A stretch of 64,000 nt of DNA from an uncultured Gammaproteobacteria bacterium (GTDB lineage Bacteria > Pseudomonadota > Gammaproteobacteria > Pseudomonadales > Pseudohongiellaceae): contig CAJXUA010000017.1 in assembly GCA_913060695.1 (NCBI GenBank), positions 1 to 64,000 of the forward strand. The letters run 5' to 3'. Shown one piece after another: positions 10,039 through 19,645 of the stretch. Positions within the stretch are counted from its first letter, which is position 1. Each line of letters begins with the position of its first letter. Under the pieces are notes generated by a model. The model saw only the letters and a list, made by a program, of their open reading frames with translations. It made no database searches and had not been told where the DNA came from. A program made the translations under genes and the position numbers.

Positions 10039-11967
10039 TTGACCGACTACCTGCTACTAATCTTTATATTCCTCTTTGCAGGAGTGGTCGCAGTGCCGAT
10101 CGCCTCGCATTTTAAGCTTGGCTCTGTGCTGGGCTATTTGATCGCAGGCATCGCGATTAGCCCCGTCTTGTCGGTGCTTCTGGTCGACGTCGAGTCTCTG
10201 CAACATATCGCCGAGTTCGGCGTGGTGATGATGCTCTTCCTTGTAGGGCTAGAACTAGAGCCACGCCTCCTGTGGCAGATGCGCTCGCGCCTTTTGGGGC
10301 TAGGTGGTTTTCAAGTACTCTTAACGACTGGTTTGGTGATGGGCGTTGCAATGCTAATCGGCCAGCCCTGGACAGTGGCGTTGGCGATTGGTCTTGTGTT
10401 CTCACTCTCCTCTACCGCAATCGTGCTACAGACCCTAAACGAGAAGGGCTTGATGAAGTCCGACGGGGGCAAAGGCAGCTTCTCTGTGCTGCTATTTCAA
10501 GACATCGCCGTCATCCCGATGCTGGCGCTGTTGCCACTACTCGCCCTACCTAGCCTCTCTGGCGGTCTCGATCATGGTGCCGCCGCAATAGGAGAAACCG
10601 CAGGACACGACGCCGGCTTGAGCCTCGTGGCGGGCCTGAACGCCTGGCAGACTGCCTTGGTCACCATCGCCGCCATAGCCGCGGTAATCTTTGGGGGAAG
10701 CCGCCTTACTGCGCCGCTGTTTCGCTACATCGCCTCGGCGCGATTACGGGAACTGTTCACCGCCAGCGCCCTGCTGCTTATTGTCAGCATCGCACTCCTG
10801 ATGTCTCTGGTCGGGCTCTCCCCCGCGCTGGGGACCTTCTTGGCCGGCGTGGTGCTAGCCAATAGCGAATACCGCCATGAGCTGGAGTCCGATATCGACC
10901 CGTTCAAGGGGCTACTGCTAGGGCTGTTCTTCATGACGGTAGGGGCGGGCATCAACTTCGCGCTCTTGTTCGACAACCTCGGTGTCATCTTAGCCCTCAC
11001 TATCGGGCTAATCTTATTGAAGGCCGCAGTGATATTCGTGGTGGCACGCTTCTTCGAGCTTCGTGGCGCCAATCTATGGCTAATTTCACTGGGCTTGGCG
11101 CAAGCCGGCGAGTTCGGCTTCGTACTCCTGTCCTTCACCGTTGCGTCCAACGTCATCCCAAATGCAATCGCCGAGCAGTTACTGTTAATCGTGGCGCTTT
11201 CAATGTTGCTCACGCCGCTATTATTTATTATTTACGAACGCATTATCGCACCGCGCTATCAAGCCAAGATCAATCGCGAAGCCGACCCAATCGATCAACA
11301 TTGCAAAGTAATCATCGCGGGCCACGGCCGCGTAGGCGGCATCGCCAATCGCATGCTGCGTGGCGCCGGTTTCGACACCACGGTGATCGACTTTAGTTCC
11401 TCGAACTTGGAGATGCTGCGCGCGTTCAATATGAAGGTGTATTACGGCGACGCCACACGCCCCGACCTATTACACGCCGCAGGCATCGACTCCGCCGACA
11501 TCTTGGTGATCGCAATCGACGGCAAGGAGCACATCACCGAACTGGTTCGATACATGGCGAAGACTCACCCCCATGTGCATCTGATCGCCCGCGCTGTGGA
11601 TCGTCACCATGTCTATGATCTCTGGGCCGCTGGCTGCCGCGATATTGTGCGCGAGACCTTCGATAGCTCGCTGCGCATCGGCCGTTCCGCCCTCATCGCA
11701 TTGGGGCAGAGCGAAGCTAAAGCACAGCAGGTTTCGAGTCTATTCGAGAAGGTGGACCGGCGCTTCATGCGGGAGTTGGCCGATCTCTACGACCCGGAGG
11801 TCCCCCCTCACCAGAATCCTGCCTATGTCAGCAAGGTGATCGAATTGAACGAGGAGTGGGCGCGGCAGATCAAGGCCAAGACCTTCACCTCGAAAGACGA
11901 CGAGCTGAGCGAAGAGGACATCGAGAAGCTGGGGGATATCTACCTAAGCAACCCGACGAATGGCTAG
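10039..11967 (+). CDS. KefB/KefC-type cation:proton antiporter
   Basis: 642 residues from a TTG start, chosen because TAGGAGG lies 8 bases upstream and translation begins directly with the first membrane helix. Residues 1-390 are a CPA2 Na+/H+ exchanger domain with about 12 hydrophobic helices. After a short linker, a TrkA-N nucleotide-binding domain starts near 418 with G-H-G-R-V-G and continues through the YYGDATRPDLL motif. This is the architecture of glutathione-gated K+ efflux proteins of the inner membrane. The C-terminus is an acidic tail. No kefF/kefG accessory gene is adjacent. It converges on the MBL gene with only 5 bases between stops. Confidence 0.92.
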   Translation: MTDYLLLIFIFLFAGVVAVPIASHFKLGSVLGYLIAGIAISPVLSVLLVDVESLQHIAEFGVVMMLFLVGLELEPRLLWQMRSRLLGLGGFQVLLTTGLVMGVAMLIGQPWTVALAIGLVFSLSSTAIVLQTLNEKGLMKSDGGKGSFSVLLFQDIAVIPMLALLPLLALPSLSGGLDHGAAAIGETAGHDAGLSLVAGLNAWQTALVTIAAIAAVIFGGSRLTAPLFRYIASARLRELFTASALLLIVSIALLMSLVGLSPALGTFLAGVVLANSEYRHELESDIDPFKGLLLGLFFMTVGAGINFALLFDNLGVILALTIGLILLKAAVIFVVARFFELRGANLWLISLGLAQAGEFGFVLLSFTVASNVIPNAIAEQLLLIVALSMLLTPLLFIIYERIIAPRYQAKINREADPIDQHCKVIIAGHGRVGGIANRMLRGAGFDTTVIDFSSSNLEMLRAFNMKVYYGDATRPDLLHAAGIDSADILVIAIDGKEHITELVRYMAKTHPHVHLIARAVDRHHVYDLWAAGCRDIVRETFDSSLRIGRSALIALGQSEAKAQQVSSLFEKVDRRFMRELADLYDPEVPPHQNPAYVSKVIELNEEWARQIKAKTFTSKDDELSEEDIEKLGDIYLSNPTNG

Positions 11968-11972
11968 CGCGA

Positions 11973-12893
11973 TCATTGTGTAAGCTCCTCGTACACGATG
12001 GGGAGCAGGTCGTTCTGATTCCAAGTAGCCTCGCCGCCCCAGCGTTCGTCTAAATCGGCAGTGGGCGCGGCAGCTAAGACTTCCTCGAGGCTCATACCTT
12101 GTGCAATCAAGGCCGCCACTCGGTCGCGCACAGTAATCATCATGTCATAGACCTCCACCATGCCCGCCCTGTCGCTGAGACCGAAGCCGTGCCCCGGAAT
12201 CACCTTCGTAGTAGGCCCGGCTATCTCGATAGCGAGCGCCATCGCCTCGATCATGCCTAGATAACTACCGCCATTATAGTGGTCGATGATGGGATAGAAG
12301 TTGGTGCGAAACACGTCGCCGAGATGCAACGCATCGGACTGCACGAAATGCACGAAGCTGTCGCCATCGGTGTGCGCGGGCGGGGCTAGAAACACCCGCA
12401 CCTCCTCTTCGTTGAGATGGAAACTGATCGCCTTTGAGTAGGTGATGACCGGACGGGCTTGCGCCGATGGCTGGGGAAAGAACATGCCTCCGCGCCGCGG
12501 GATGCGCAGCTCTGTGAGCATCTTCAAGCGCACGCTCTCATGGGCAAGGATGACCACGCCATACTCGGCGAGATTATTATTGCCCCCGATATGGTCCGGA
12601 TGAATATGGGTGTTCACCGCGAAGCGAATGGGCTGATCCGTCAGCTCCCCCACCGCCTCTAACAATGACTCTGTGTCTCGGTCCCAGCGATCGTCGATCA
12701 ACAACACGCCATCGGGCCCATAGAACGCCCCGATGTTGCCGCCGCCATCGGGCGCCTGCAGCATTACCACCTTGTCGTTGATCGGGATAATCTCGAAACC
12801 CTGCTGTGCGCTGACTTGCACAGCAACGCTGCTAACGAAAATTAAGCTTAGAAGCAGCACTAAAGAGTGCCTTGTCTTGGCGGAATTGAACAT
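11973..12893 (-). CDS. Exported metallo-beta-lactamase-fold hydrolase
   Basis: 306 residues from the ATG at 12893, 5 bases after GAGG; an ATG at 12896 and a longer reading into ald are less likely. Signal peptide 1-29 (V-S-A). Zinc motif H96-I-H98-P-D100-H101 is intact, with later His in PPAHTDGDS and IPGHG and Asp in HLGDVF. This is the set for a two-metal MBL enzyme of the periplasm. Substrate unknown; members range from lactonases to broad hydrolases. It is the last gene of a leftward group behind ald. Confidence 0.9.
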   Translation of the reverse strand: MFNSAKTRHSLVLLLSLIFVSSVAVQVSAQQGFEIIPINDKVVMLQAPDGGGNIGAFYGPDGVLLIDDRWDRDTESLLEAVGELTDQPIRFAVNTHIHPDHIGGNNNLAEYGVVILAHESVRLKMLTELRIPRRGGMFFPQPSAQARPVITYSKAISFHLNEEEVRVFLAPPAHTDGDSFVHFVQSDALHLGDVFRTNFYPIIDHYNGGSYLGMIEAMALAIEIAGPTTKVIPGHGFGLSDRAGMVEVYDMMITVRDRVAALIAQGMSLEEVLAAAPTADLDERWGGEATWNQNDLLPIVYEELTQ

Positions 12894-12924
12894 CATCACC
12901 TCGTCATAATTTTTATTGTCATAC

Positions 12925-14052
12925 TTACTCGATTTGCAAAGCCTGCTCCGCCTCCACGTACTCGAGACCGAGTGCGTCGGCCACCGGTTTAGCAGTGATC
13001 TTGCCCGCATGCACATTTAGGCCATTACGCAGATGGGGGTCGTCTTGCAGCGCCTTCTTCAAGCCCTTATTCGCCAAGGCTAAGGCGAAAGGCAGAGTGG
13101 CATTGGTAAGCGCGATAGTCGAGGTGCGCGCCACCGCGCCGGGCATATTGGTAACGCAATAGTGAATAATGCCATCGACCTCATACACCGGGTCCTCATG
13201 GGTAGTGGGTCGGCTGGTCTCGAAGCAGCCGCCCTGATCGATGGCCACATCCACCATTACCGCTCCCGGCTTCATGAGCTTGAGCATCGCGCGGCTTACC
13301 AACTTAGGCGCAGCCGCACCGGGTATCAACACAGCTCCAATCACCAAGTCTGCCCTGCGCAGTGCCTGCTCGATATTCTCGATTGTGGAATATTGTGTCG
13401 TTATCTGCCCTACGAAGAGATCATCCAATTGGCGCAAGCGCGGCAGCGAGCGGTCGAGTATCGTGACTCGCGCGCCCATGCCCACCGCGATACGAGCGGC
13501 ACTTAGCCCAACCACGCCTCCACCAATCACTATCACATTGGCTGGCGCTACGCCTGGCACGCCGCCGAGCAAGATGCCATTGCCGCCGCGAATCTTCTCA
13601 AGGCAAAAGGCGCCTTGTTGCACAGATAACCTGCCAGCCACCTCACTCATCGGCGCGAGCAAGGGCAGGCCACCGTGGGCATCCGTGACCGACTCGTAGG
13701 CCACACAACTAGCGCCGGACTCCATGAGCATATGCGTCTGTTCTGGGTCTGGTGCGAGATGCAGATAGGCAAACAGTAGCTGCCCCTTGCGCAGCATCTT
13801 GCACTCCGCCGCCTGCGGCTCCTTCACCTTCACGATCATGTCGGCCTGCGCATAGAGGCTTTGGGCATCGTCTACAAGCTGCGCCCCTACTTGCTCATAT
13901 AGCGCATCGTCGAAACCCGTGCCGGTGCCCGCATCGCGCTGCACCAAGACCTTATGGCCATGGCTACAGAGCTCGCGCACACCCGCTGGAGTAAGGCCAA
14001 CTCTGTATTCATTGTTCTTAACTTCCTTCGGAACTCCGACAATCATAAGCAT
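12925..14052 (-). CDS. ald: Alanine dehydrogenase
   Basis: 375 residues, the family size. It interconverts L-alanine and pyruvate plus ammonia with NAD(H) in the cytoplasm. Begins (M-L)-M-I-V-G-V-P-K-E; the family usually starts at the second Met (14046), and GGAG fits either. Catalytic Lys in VKVKEP (about 75-77) and His98 in AYLHLAP are present. The NAD site [13 protein letters not shown] is intact, as is the family signature around ENIRG-like EKIRGGNG. It sits 20 bases downstream of the M42 peptidase stop and could use amino acids released by peptidases. Confidence 0.95.
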   Translation of the reverse strand: MLMIVGVPKEVKNNEYRVGLTPAGVRELCSHGHKVLVQRDAGTGTGFDDALYEQVGAQLVDDAQSLYAQADMIVKVKEPQAAECKMLRKGQLLFAYLHLAPDPEQTHMLMESGASCVAYESVTDAHGGLPLLAPMSEVAGRLSVQQGAFCLEKIRGGNGILLGGVPGVAPANVIVIGGGVVGLSAARIAVGMGARVTILDRSLPRLRQLDDLFVGQITTQYSTIENIEQALRRADLVIGAVLIPGAAAPKLVSRAMLKLMKPGAVMVDVAIDQGGCFETSRPTTHEDPVYEVDGIIHYCVTNMPGAVARTSTIALTNATLPFALALANKGLKKALQDDPHLRNGLNVHAGKITAKPVADALGLEYVEAEQALQIE

Positions 14053-14072
14053 TGCACTCCAAATGTTTAACG

Positions 14073-16178
14073 TTACTCCAGCTCCAAAGGTGCCAGAGTC
14101 ATCGCTTTGATTAGTTTGATCAGCCCCGCGATATCGCGAATATCCGAGATCTCCGCCGGCGAATGGCTATAGCGCCCAGGCCAAGACAGCCCCGCATTCG
14201 GCGCGCCGAAGAAGGTGAAGCGCGTGCCATCGGTACCGCCCTGGGTGTGACCAATCTGATACGGAATGCCCATGGAGTCGGCCACTTCAACATTGCGTTT
14301 TAGCTCATAGGGCGTGGCCATGCTCGCGTTCTCGATAGAGCGTAACACTGGGCCGCTACCCAAGGGCGCGAGCGCGAAGTGTGGAGACTCCAATGGCGTG
14401 TGGGAGGATACGAAGGTGTCTATGCTATAGACCCGGCGCGTGCTATCGCCATAGCGTTTCGCCAATTCACCAGCACCACGCAGGCCGCCCTCCTCCTGTA
14501 CCGACCACGCATAGATCATGCGGTTCTTAACCTGCGTTGGGTCTATCTCGTTGATCGCAGTAAGGAGCGACATGACCCCCACCCTATCATCCATAGAACG
14601 GGACGCGTAGCGATAGTTGCCCATATGATGACCCTGCTTATGCATCGTGATGCCCATGCCGACACGCACTCCTGCCGCCGCCAGCGCGTTAGCATTCATA
14701 CCGAACCACGCCCGCACCGCCTCTGGGCGTTTAGTGTCCGGATTTGGTCGCTGCAAAAACACTCCCCGCAGATAACTAGGCGTGCTACTGGAGCTAGACT
14801 CCGCACCCGGGTCTATCTGCAGCACCGCCGGCTGCCCTTCCCATGCAGTGGTCACCACCCCGCCTAAGCTGCGCAGGCTCAGCGTGCCGTCCGCAGCGAT
14901 CTGCGTGATCTCCCAACCCACCTCGTCCATATGGGCAATGAAGACTGTCGCCTCGCCCGCTGACTCACCGAACTCCACGGTCAGATTGCCAATCGTGTCG
15001 ATCTGCGCCCGCTCTTGCGCCCACGCCGGCAGCCCGTCGTATACATGCTGGCGTACCGTGCCCTCGTGACGCGGCACCCCCATCAGCTCAGCAAAAATAT
15101 CGAGACGCTGCTCTAACGCCATTAGCTCTGTTCGCTCAGAGTGCGCCCCGAAACGCGCAGGGTCGTTGTTGATGACCTTAGCGGGGGCCGGCGCCGCTAT
15201 CCAGGCAGGCGCGGCCGCACTTGAATTGATGGCGCTCACCAGTGTTGCCATCAAGTCATTCGCCGCGCCGATTTTCATTCGCTCCATCAATGCGTCTGGG
15301 CTCGACACCTGTGGCGTAATCACGCGTACAGATTGGATATCGCGCTGCGTAAACACCACCCCGAGATTGCCCGCCAGAGTTGGCAGTACTCGATTGCTCG
15401 CTTGTGTGTCACCCGGCCCCACTAGGATAAGATTGTCCGCATGGGGAAGCCAACGCAGTGCGGCCGCCATGCCAGTCCAACCGAATACCTGTTGCACGCT
15501 GAGCACATAACTCGTGCTGCCCTGCGCGCCGTTAAGCCCCGCCTGAGCCGCCGCGAACACCGCGGCACAAGAGACCCGTGCGCCAGCGCGGGGCCCTGCT
15601 AACTCGTCGCCATAGCTCCAAGCGGGCAGGTCGCGCAAGATCGGGTTCAGCAAGGATATCCCCAGCGCCGCGACCTCCTCTGCCGAGTCCACACCGGCAT
15701 CTAGCCAGAGATCATTCTGAGTGATCAGCGCCGTCTCGTCCGCATGCTGTGCTGCGAAGTGACCGTTCGCAACGCCAGAAACCACGACCTGTGGCCCCGA
15801 CTCGGTCAAGATGCGCAGGTGCTGCCCCTCATGAGCCTGATCCCAGAGCGGATGATTAGAGCCAGTGCCGATGCGATGCACCCGTATATAGCCATCGTCG
15901 GTAATCTGGCTGACCGAATAGGCGTAGGAATCTAAACCGCAGGCAACAACGCGATGAGGACTCCCCTGTCCGACACTCTTGATGAGATTGCCGTAGCGAT
16001 CGCGCTGCCAACCCGGAAAGCTTGCCTCAAGTGAATCTGTAGCCCAATGCTCATGGCCGGTAGGGGCGTCGAGTGCGACCCAAGAAGCCAGAATGTCGCC
16101 AGTGTTAGGTTGGGCGAGGGAGAAAGTAGAATGAAGAATCGACAATAAGAAAATGGAGAACGCACAAAACCGCTTCAT
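14073..16178 (-). CDS. Exported tandem M42-type aminopeptidase with degenerate N-terminal half
   Basis: 701 residues from the ATG at 16178, preceded by AGAGG; an earlier start lacks a ribosome site. Signal peptide ends near F-S-L-A-Q. The C-terminal half has a full M42 metal set: HMDEVG, SMDDRVG, VQEEGGLRGA, Y-S-I-D, and HTQGGTDGT...YSHSPAEI. The N-terminal half aligns by eye with the same fold (DLWLDAGVDSAEEVAALGI) but lacks ligands: G-L-D replaces H-M-D, G-P-R-A-G-A-R replaces the D-D-R block and Q-Q-V-F-G replaces Q-E-E-V-G. It may be a structural or regulatory half. The active half should be a co-catalytic metal aminopeptidase in the periplasm. Confidence 0.85.
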   Translation of the reverse strand: MKRFCAFSIFLLSILHSTFSLAQPNTGDILASWVALDAPTGHEHWATDSLEASFPGWQRDRYGNLIKSVGQGSPHRVVACGLDSYAYSVSQITDDGYIRVHRIGTGSNHPLWDQAHEGQHLRILTESGPQVVVSGVANGHFAAQHADETALITQNDLWLDAGVDSAEEVAALGISLLNPILRDLPAWSYGDELAGPRAGARVSCAAVFAAAQAGLNGAQGSTSYVLSVQQVFGWTGMAAALRWLPHADNLILVGPGDTQASNRVLPTLAGNLGVVFTQRDIQSVRVITPQVSSPDALMERMKIGAANDLMATLVSAINSSAAAPAWIAAPAPAKVINNDPARFGAHSERTELMALEQRLDIFAELMGVPRHEGTVRQHVYDGLPAWAQERAQIDTIGNLTVEFGESAGEATVFIAHMDEVGWEITQIAADGTLSLRSLGGVVTTAWEGQPAVLQIDPGAESSSSSTPSYLRGVFLQRPNPDTKRPEAVRAWFGMNANALAAAGVRVGMGITMHKQGHHMGNYRYASRSMDDRVGVMSLLTAINEIDPTQVKNRMIYAWSVQEEGGLRGAGELAKRYGDSTRRVYSIDTFVSSHTPLESPHFALAPLGSGPVLRSIENASMATPYELKRNVEVADSMGIPYQIGHTQGGTDGTRFTFFGAPNAGLSWPGRYSHSPAEISDIRDIAGLIKLIKAMTLAPLELE

Positions 16179-16262
16179 AAGACCTCTTTCGAAAACGAGA
16201 TTATCAACTAGTGGATTTGGCACTACTTCGAAGATGACATCCGTTTGCCGAGAACAGCTCTT

Positions 16263-16847
16263 TTAGGAAGACAGCTTCTTGCAGCTTATACGCCAGTTTG
16301 TGTACACGAAGGACCCATCACTGCTGATCCACTCGCCTCTCCAGTCAAAACCCTGCGCACTGATATTGCTAAACGTCAGTGTAGAAAAACCGTCTATGTC
16401 CCTGCCCGGCGCCTTCTGCGGCTGACGCAGGACTATCTCCTCGCCCACCACCCCACCGGTCCACTCGCCGCTGCCATATACAGGCATCGAGAAATAGGTC
16501 ACCCGCCATTGCTGCGTGAGCGGATCGAAGATGCGGATATTGCCGTTGTGCGCGCTGCCCGAACGGCCACTGTCGATAATCCCAAAGCCATTGAGATAAT
16601 AGTGCGCGTCCCACGTGCGCTGCCCCTGCGTCCACTGTTCGGTGCTCGGATTGAAGACCTCGTCTTTACAGTCGTTCCTGCCGACCATGAAAGCGAACTG
16701 ACTAAGCTGTGGCGGCGCATCGGGATTAGGCCGCCCGTAGGGATATTCTGGACTCGGGTCGTAGGGTTGATCGCCAGCACGAGGCTCTGCTGCGTGGACG
16801 ATTAGCGCAGTAAAGCTCAAAACGAAAAATAGAATGGCTTTTTGCAA
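16263..16847 (-). CDS. Exported DUF1579-like protein
   Basis: 194 residues from a TTG start at 16847, supported by GGGAGAAGGGGA just upstream and an immediate signal peptide ending A-L-I-V-H-A-A. The mature part begins with a Pro-rich stretch and continues as a beta-rich domain with W and G motifs (WTQGQRTWDAHYYLNGFG, WTGGVVGEE, WRGEW). This resembles exported DUF1579-type proteins of unknown function. It lies upstream of the M42 gene on the same strand, with 84 bases between. Confidence 0.7.
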   Translation of the reverse strand: MQKAILFFVLSFTALIVHAAEPRAGDQPYDPSPEYPYGRPNPDAPPQLSQFAFMVGRNDCKDEVFNPSTEQWTQGQRTWDAHYYLNGFGIIDSGRSGSAHNGNIRIFDPLTQQWRVTYFSMPVYGSGEWTGGVVGEEIVLRQPQKAPGRDIDGFSTLTFSNISAQGFDWRGEWISSDGSFVYTNWRISCKKLSS

Positions 16848-17049
16848 TCCCCTTCTCCCTCGCCAGTGCCCCTAGCGCTGAGGCACTAGAATCGCAAAGA
16901 ATAGGGCGCACCGCCAGTAAAACATCATCTACAAGCCCTGCAATCTAGGCTAAGTGACTGAACTGTAAGTGATTGAATCAATGCGTGGAGAATACTGGCA
17001 GATTAAGAGCCAGCACTTTATAATACGCGGCCCGCAAGGGGCTGCTATA

Positions 17050-17126
17050 GGGCCTATAGCTCAGTTGGTTAGAGCAACGGACTCATAATCCGTTGGTCCC
17101 TGGTTCGAGTCCAGGTGGGCCCACCA
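17050..17126 (+). tRNA. tRNA with CAU anticodon, probably tRNA-Ile2
   Basis: 77 bases with encoded CCA. Acceptor stem GGGCCTA pairs with TGGGCCC; D arm contains AGCTCAGTTGGTTAGAGC; the anticodon stem ACGGA/TCCGT encloses loop CTCATAA with anticodon CAT at 34-36; T arm GTTCGAGTCC. CAU is read by both elongator Met and Ile2 (lysidine-modified). The TTGGTC variable region and G/C-rich acceptor look more like Ile2 than the GGGGTC of elongator Met. The 3' 46 bases are the left attachment site of the island. Confidence 0.95.
17081..17126 (+). repeat. attL: 46-bp direct repeat in tRNA 3' end
   Basis: From the anticodon (actcataatcc) through CCA, identical over 46 bases to 31049-31094. Integration by a tyrosine recombinase at a tRNA 3' end leaves exactly this pattern and regenerates the tRNA gene on the left. 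Confidence 0.93.
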
Positions 17127-17186
17127 TTTTATGCATTTAAATCAATGCGTTATTGTAATCGAACGTTCCAATAACGCATATTTTTT

Positions 17187-17228
17187 GCTTACACACCGCT
17201 TACACACTCTTTTTTGCTGCTTACACAC
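17187..17228 (+). promoter_or_regulatory. Putative integrase arm-type sites (3 x GCTTACACAC)
   Basis: Three copies of GCTTACACAC within 42 bases, 60 bases inside attL. A matching GCTTACACAC plus a CCTACACAC lie at 30971-30992, about 57 bases inside attR. Paired short direct repeats flanking both core sites are typical of tyrosine-integrase arm sites; the assignment is inference. Confidence 0.6.
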
Positions 17229-17610
17229 TTTTTGGGGACTCAAGCCTGCGTTTCTCCAAAGGCCCGGAACACGTGGCTTACAGCCTTTATGATTGCATTG
17301 AACTCAGCAGAACAGGCTATTCCCGACTATGAGCTGCCGCGTCTACGTGACTAATTGTGCATCAGGACTTGCTGGTTCCTGGGCTAACAACCGTGGCTGT
17401 TGCGACGTGAATAGCTCCCCAACCATGATCTGGTTTAATGATAGGCATTTACACAAAATTTAATACTGTCTCGGAACGACCTCCAACGCCAAGTCTCGAC
17501 TTACTAACACCGAAAATGAAATTACTAGGCTTTAAAATTCGAAGCCGGCAAAACCTATCGCACTTTACTTCGAGGCAAGAATCGCGGAGCTTACAAATAT
17601 GTAATCGGAA

Positions 17611-17644
17611 TGTCATCTTTCTGACAGCCAGGCTTCCGTACAAT
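17611..17644 (+). promoter_or_regulatory. Putative metal-regulated promoter of copA
   Basis: Palindrome TGTCA-N6-TGACA (17611-17626) followed by a -10-like TACAAT at 17639-17644, with no good -35. A dyad in place of the -35 is what a CopR/CusR-type activator would use. About 200 bases of leader separate it from the copA start. Inference only; no copRS genes occur in the window. Confidence 0.4.
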
Positions 17645-17845
17645 AGCTTCCAAAATCGTATGCGCCACATGGGGATGATGTGGCGGACTAAAGTTTACTC
17701 ACGCAGTTCTCGTCTAGGCTGAGAATATAATTGGGCTGTGATTTTTCGAATTGCTCCATTTTCGAGCATACACGTCACCGCTCCGTCATTCTGGATCATT
17801 CTACTTGCCAGAAAAACACTGATTAGAAAGTCAAAGGAAACCGCA

Positions 17846-19645
17846 ATGCCAAGTAACTATTCAAACTCTAGGCGTCAATTTCTGCGACGTGCCGGCATGG
17901 CCGGTACATTAATAGGCATGAGCCCTCTAGTACCCGCATTCGCCGCGCAACCAACGGGTCTTGGAGCTGAGCCCCCATATACTCCCGTAGACCTCAGCAT
18001 TTCCCGTCAACTCCTTGATATCGGCGGGCAACTAGGCGATACCGTCACGATTAGCGGTTCTATCCCTGGACCGCTAATCCGCCTAAAAGAAGGTCAAGAT
18101 GCTGTAATTCGTGTAAGTAATCTTCTGAATGAAACCACCTCCATTCATTGGCATGGCTTGTTGGTACCCCCCGAGATGGATGGCGTACCCGGTGTTAGCT
18201 TTGCTGGCATCCAGCCAGGTGAAACGTTTCAATACGAATTTCCAGTTAAACAAAGCGGCACGTATTGGTATCACAGTCATTCTGGATTGCAGGAACAACA
18301 GGGGCACTATGGGCCGCTGATCATAGACCCCGTTGCGCCAGAGCCATTTAGCTATGATCGTGAATTCGTAGTAATGCTGTCCGATTGGACATTCGAAGAT
18401 CCAATGAGCGTGCTTAGGAAACTAAAAAAACAGAGCGATTATTACAATTATCAACGACGGACGGTACCGGAGTTATTTAACGACGCGAAGCGTAACGGCT
18501 GGGGTAGCACGATTCGAGAACGTCTGGTCTGGGCACGATCGCGCATGGCCCCGACAGACATCGCCGATATCAGCGGCGCCACCTATACTTATCTCATGAA
18601 CGGAATGGCTCCAAATTCCAACTGGACAGGATTGTTTCGACCCGGAGAACGGCTACGGCTGCGATTCATTAACGGTGCGACTATGAGCTATTTCGATGTA
18701 CGCATACCGGGACTGAAGATGACTGTTGTTCAGGCAGACGGCCAGAACATCCAACCGGTGTCTGTCGATGAATTTCGAATTAGTCCTGCGGAGACTTACG
18801 ACGTTCTGGTCGAACCAGACAATAATGAAGCTTACACAATTTTTGCAGCATCTATGGATCGCAGCGGCTACGCACGTGGCACACTGGCAACAAGCACCGG
18901 ACTCGAGGCAGCAATACCCGCGCTGGGCAGTCGACCTGTACGAACAATGAAAGACATGGGAATGGGGGCCGCCGCGATGGCAGGCATGGCTCCAACAGCG
19001 AATGCCAGCGCTTCGACTATGCCTATGCCTATGAAAAACGATGCAACCCAGATGCCCTCGGGCAACAATACTATGTCTATGTCTCCATCGCCTGTGAAGC
19101 ACGGCACTGATCATCACGGCAAAGGCAATACGATGGTCGCGGAGTTTCCTAGTAACCGCATGAGCGAGCCTGGAGATGGATTGGAAAACAATGGCCGTCG
19201 CGTGCTCACATATTCCGACTTACGGAGCTTCTCGCCCATTCCCGAGCAACGAGAACCGGAACGCGAAGTGGAATTACATCTAACAGGTGTTATGGACCGG
19301 TACATGTGGTCGTTCGACGGGAAAAAGTTTTCCGAGGTCGATGGCCCAATCCAATTTAGGTATGGCGAGCGCCTCCGTCTGGTACTGGTCAACGACACCA
19401 TGATGGAACACCCAATCCATTTACACGGCATGTGGCTGGAACTCGAGAACGGTGCCAACGAGTATCGCCCGCGAAAGCACACACTGAATGTTAAACCTGG
19501 CGAACGACTTTCCGCATTAGTTAATGCTGACGTACTCGGCAATTGGGCCTTTCACTGTCACCTGCTCTATCACATGGATATGGGGATGTTTCGAGTGGTC
19601 TCCGTGACCAATGATGCAGTTCTTACGGAGAAAAGTCATGGATAA
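17846..19645 (+). CDS. copA: CopA-type multicopper oxidase
   Basis: 599 residues from the ATG at 17846 with AAAGGA upstream; a GTG 108 bases earlier adds a non-signal sequence. Tat signal S-R-R-Q-F-L-R-R at 8-15. All copper-site motifs are present: HWHG, YWYHSHSG, HPIHLHGMW and FHCHLLYHMDMGM with the T1 Met axial region. A Met-rich segment (about 355-415, MKDMGMGAAAMAGMAP, TMPMPMKN, TMSMS) fits copper binding. In this family the enzyme oxidises Cu(I) in the periplasm and gives copper tolerance. Overlaps copB by 8 bases. Confidence 0.93.
   Translation: MPSNYSNSRRQFLRRAGMAGTLIGMSPLVPAFAAQPTGLGAEPPYTPVDLSISRQLLDIGGQLGDTVTISGSIPGPLIRLKEGQDAVIRVSNLLNETTSIHWHGLLVPPEMDGVPGVSFAGIQPGETFQYEFPVKQSGTYWYHSHSGLQEQQGHYGPLIIDPVAPEPFSYDREFVVMLSDWTFEDPMSVLRKLKKQSDYYNYQRRTVPELFNDAKRNGWGSTIRERLVWARSRMAPTDIADISGATYTYLMNGMAPNSNWTGLFRPGERLRLRFINGATMSYFDVRIPGLKMTVVQADGQNIQPVSVDEFRISPAETYDVLVEPDNNEAYTIFAASMDRSGYARGTLATSTGLEAAIPALGSRPVRTMKDMGMGAAAMAGMAPTANASASTMPMPMKNDATQMPSGNNTMSMSPSPVKHGTDHHGKGNTMVAEFPSNRMSEPGDGLENNGRRVLTYSDLRSFSPIPEQREPEREVELHLTGVMDRYMWSFDGKKFSEVDGPIQFRYGERLRLVLVNDTMMEHPIHLHGMWLELENGANEYRPRKHTLNVKPGERLSALVNADVLGNWAFHCHLLYHMDMGMFRVVSVTNDAVLTEKSHG

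Larger units (their letters stand above)
17127..17845. other. Island left end: non-coding 719 bp with integrase-site-like repeats
   Basis: Holds three direct GCTTACACAC boxes (17187-17196, 17198-17207, 17219-17228) close to attL, and a promoter-like segment before copA (17611-17644). Open frames at 17438-17722 (plus) and 17449-17670 (minus) have no ribosome site or protein character, and I reject them. Confidence 0.6.

Noticed and set aside
17050-17126. Annotation as elongator tRNA-Met
   Set aside because: The anticodon alone cannot decide; the TTGGTC variable region and acceptor stem favour Ile2, so Ile2 is stated as probable only.
18653-19117. Long open frames opposite copA
   Set aside because: They are antisense to a strongly supported multicopper oxidase, His- and Ser-rich only because of the opposing Met-rich coding sequence, and lack ribosome sites.
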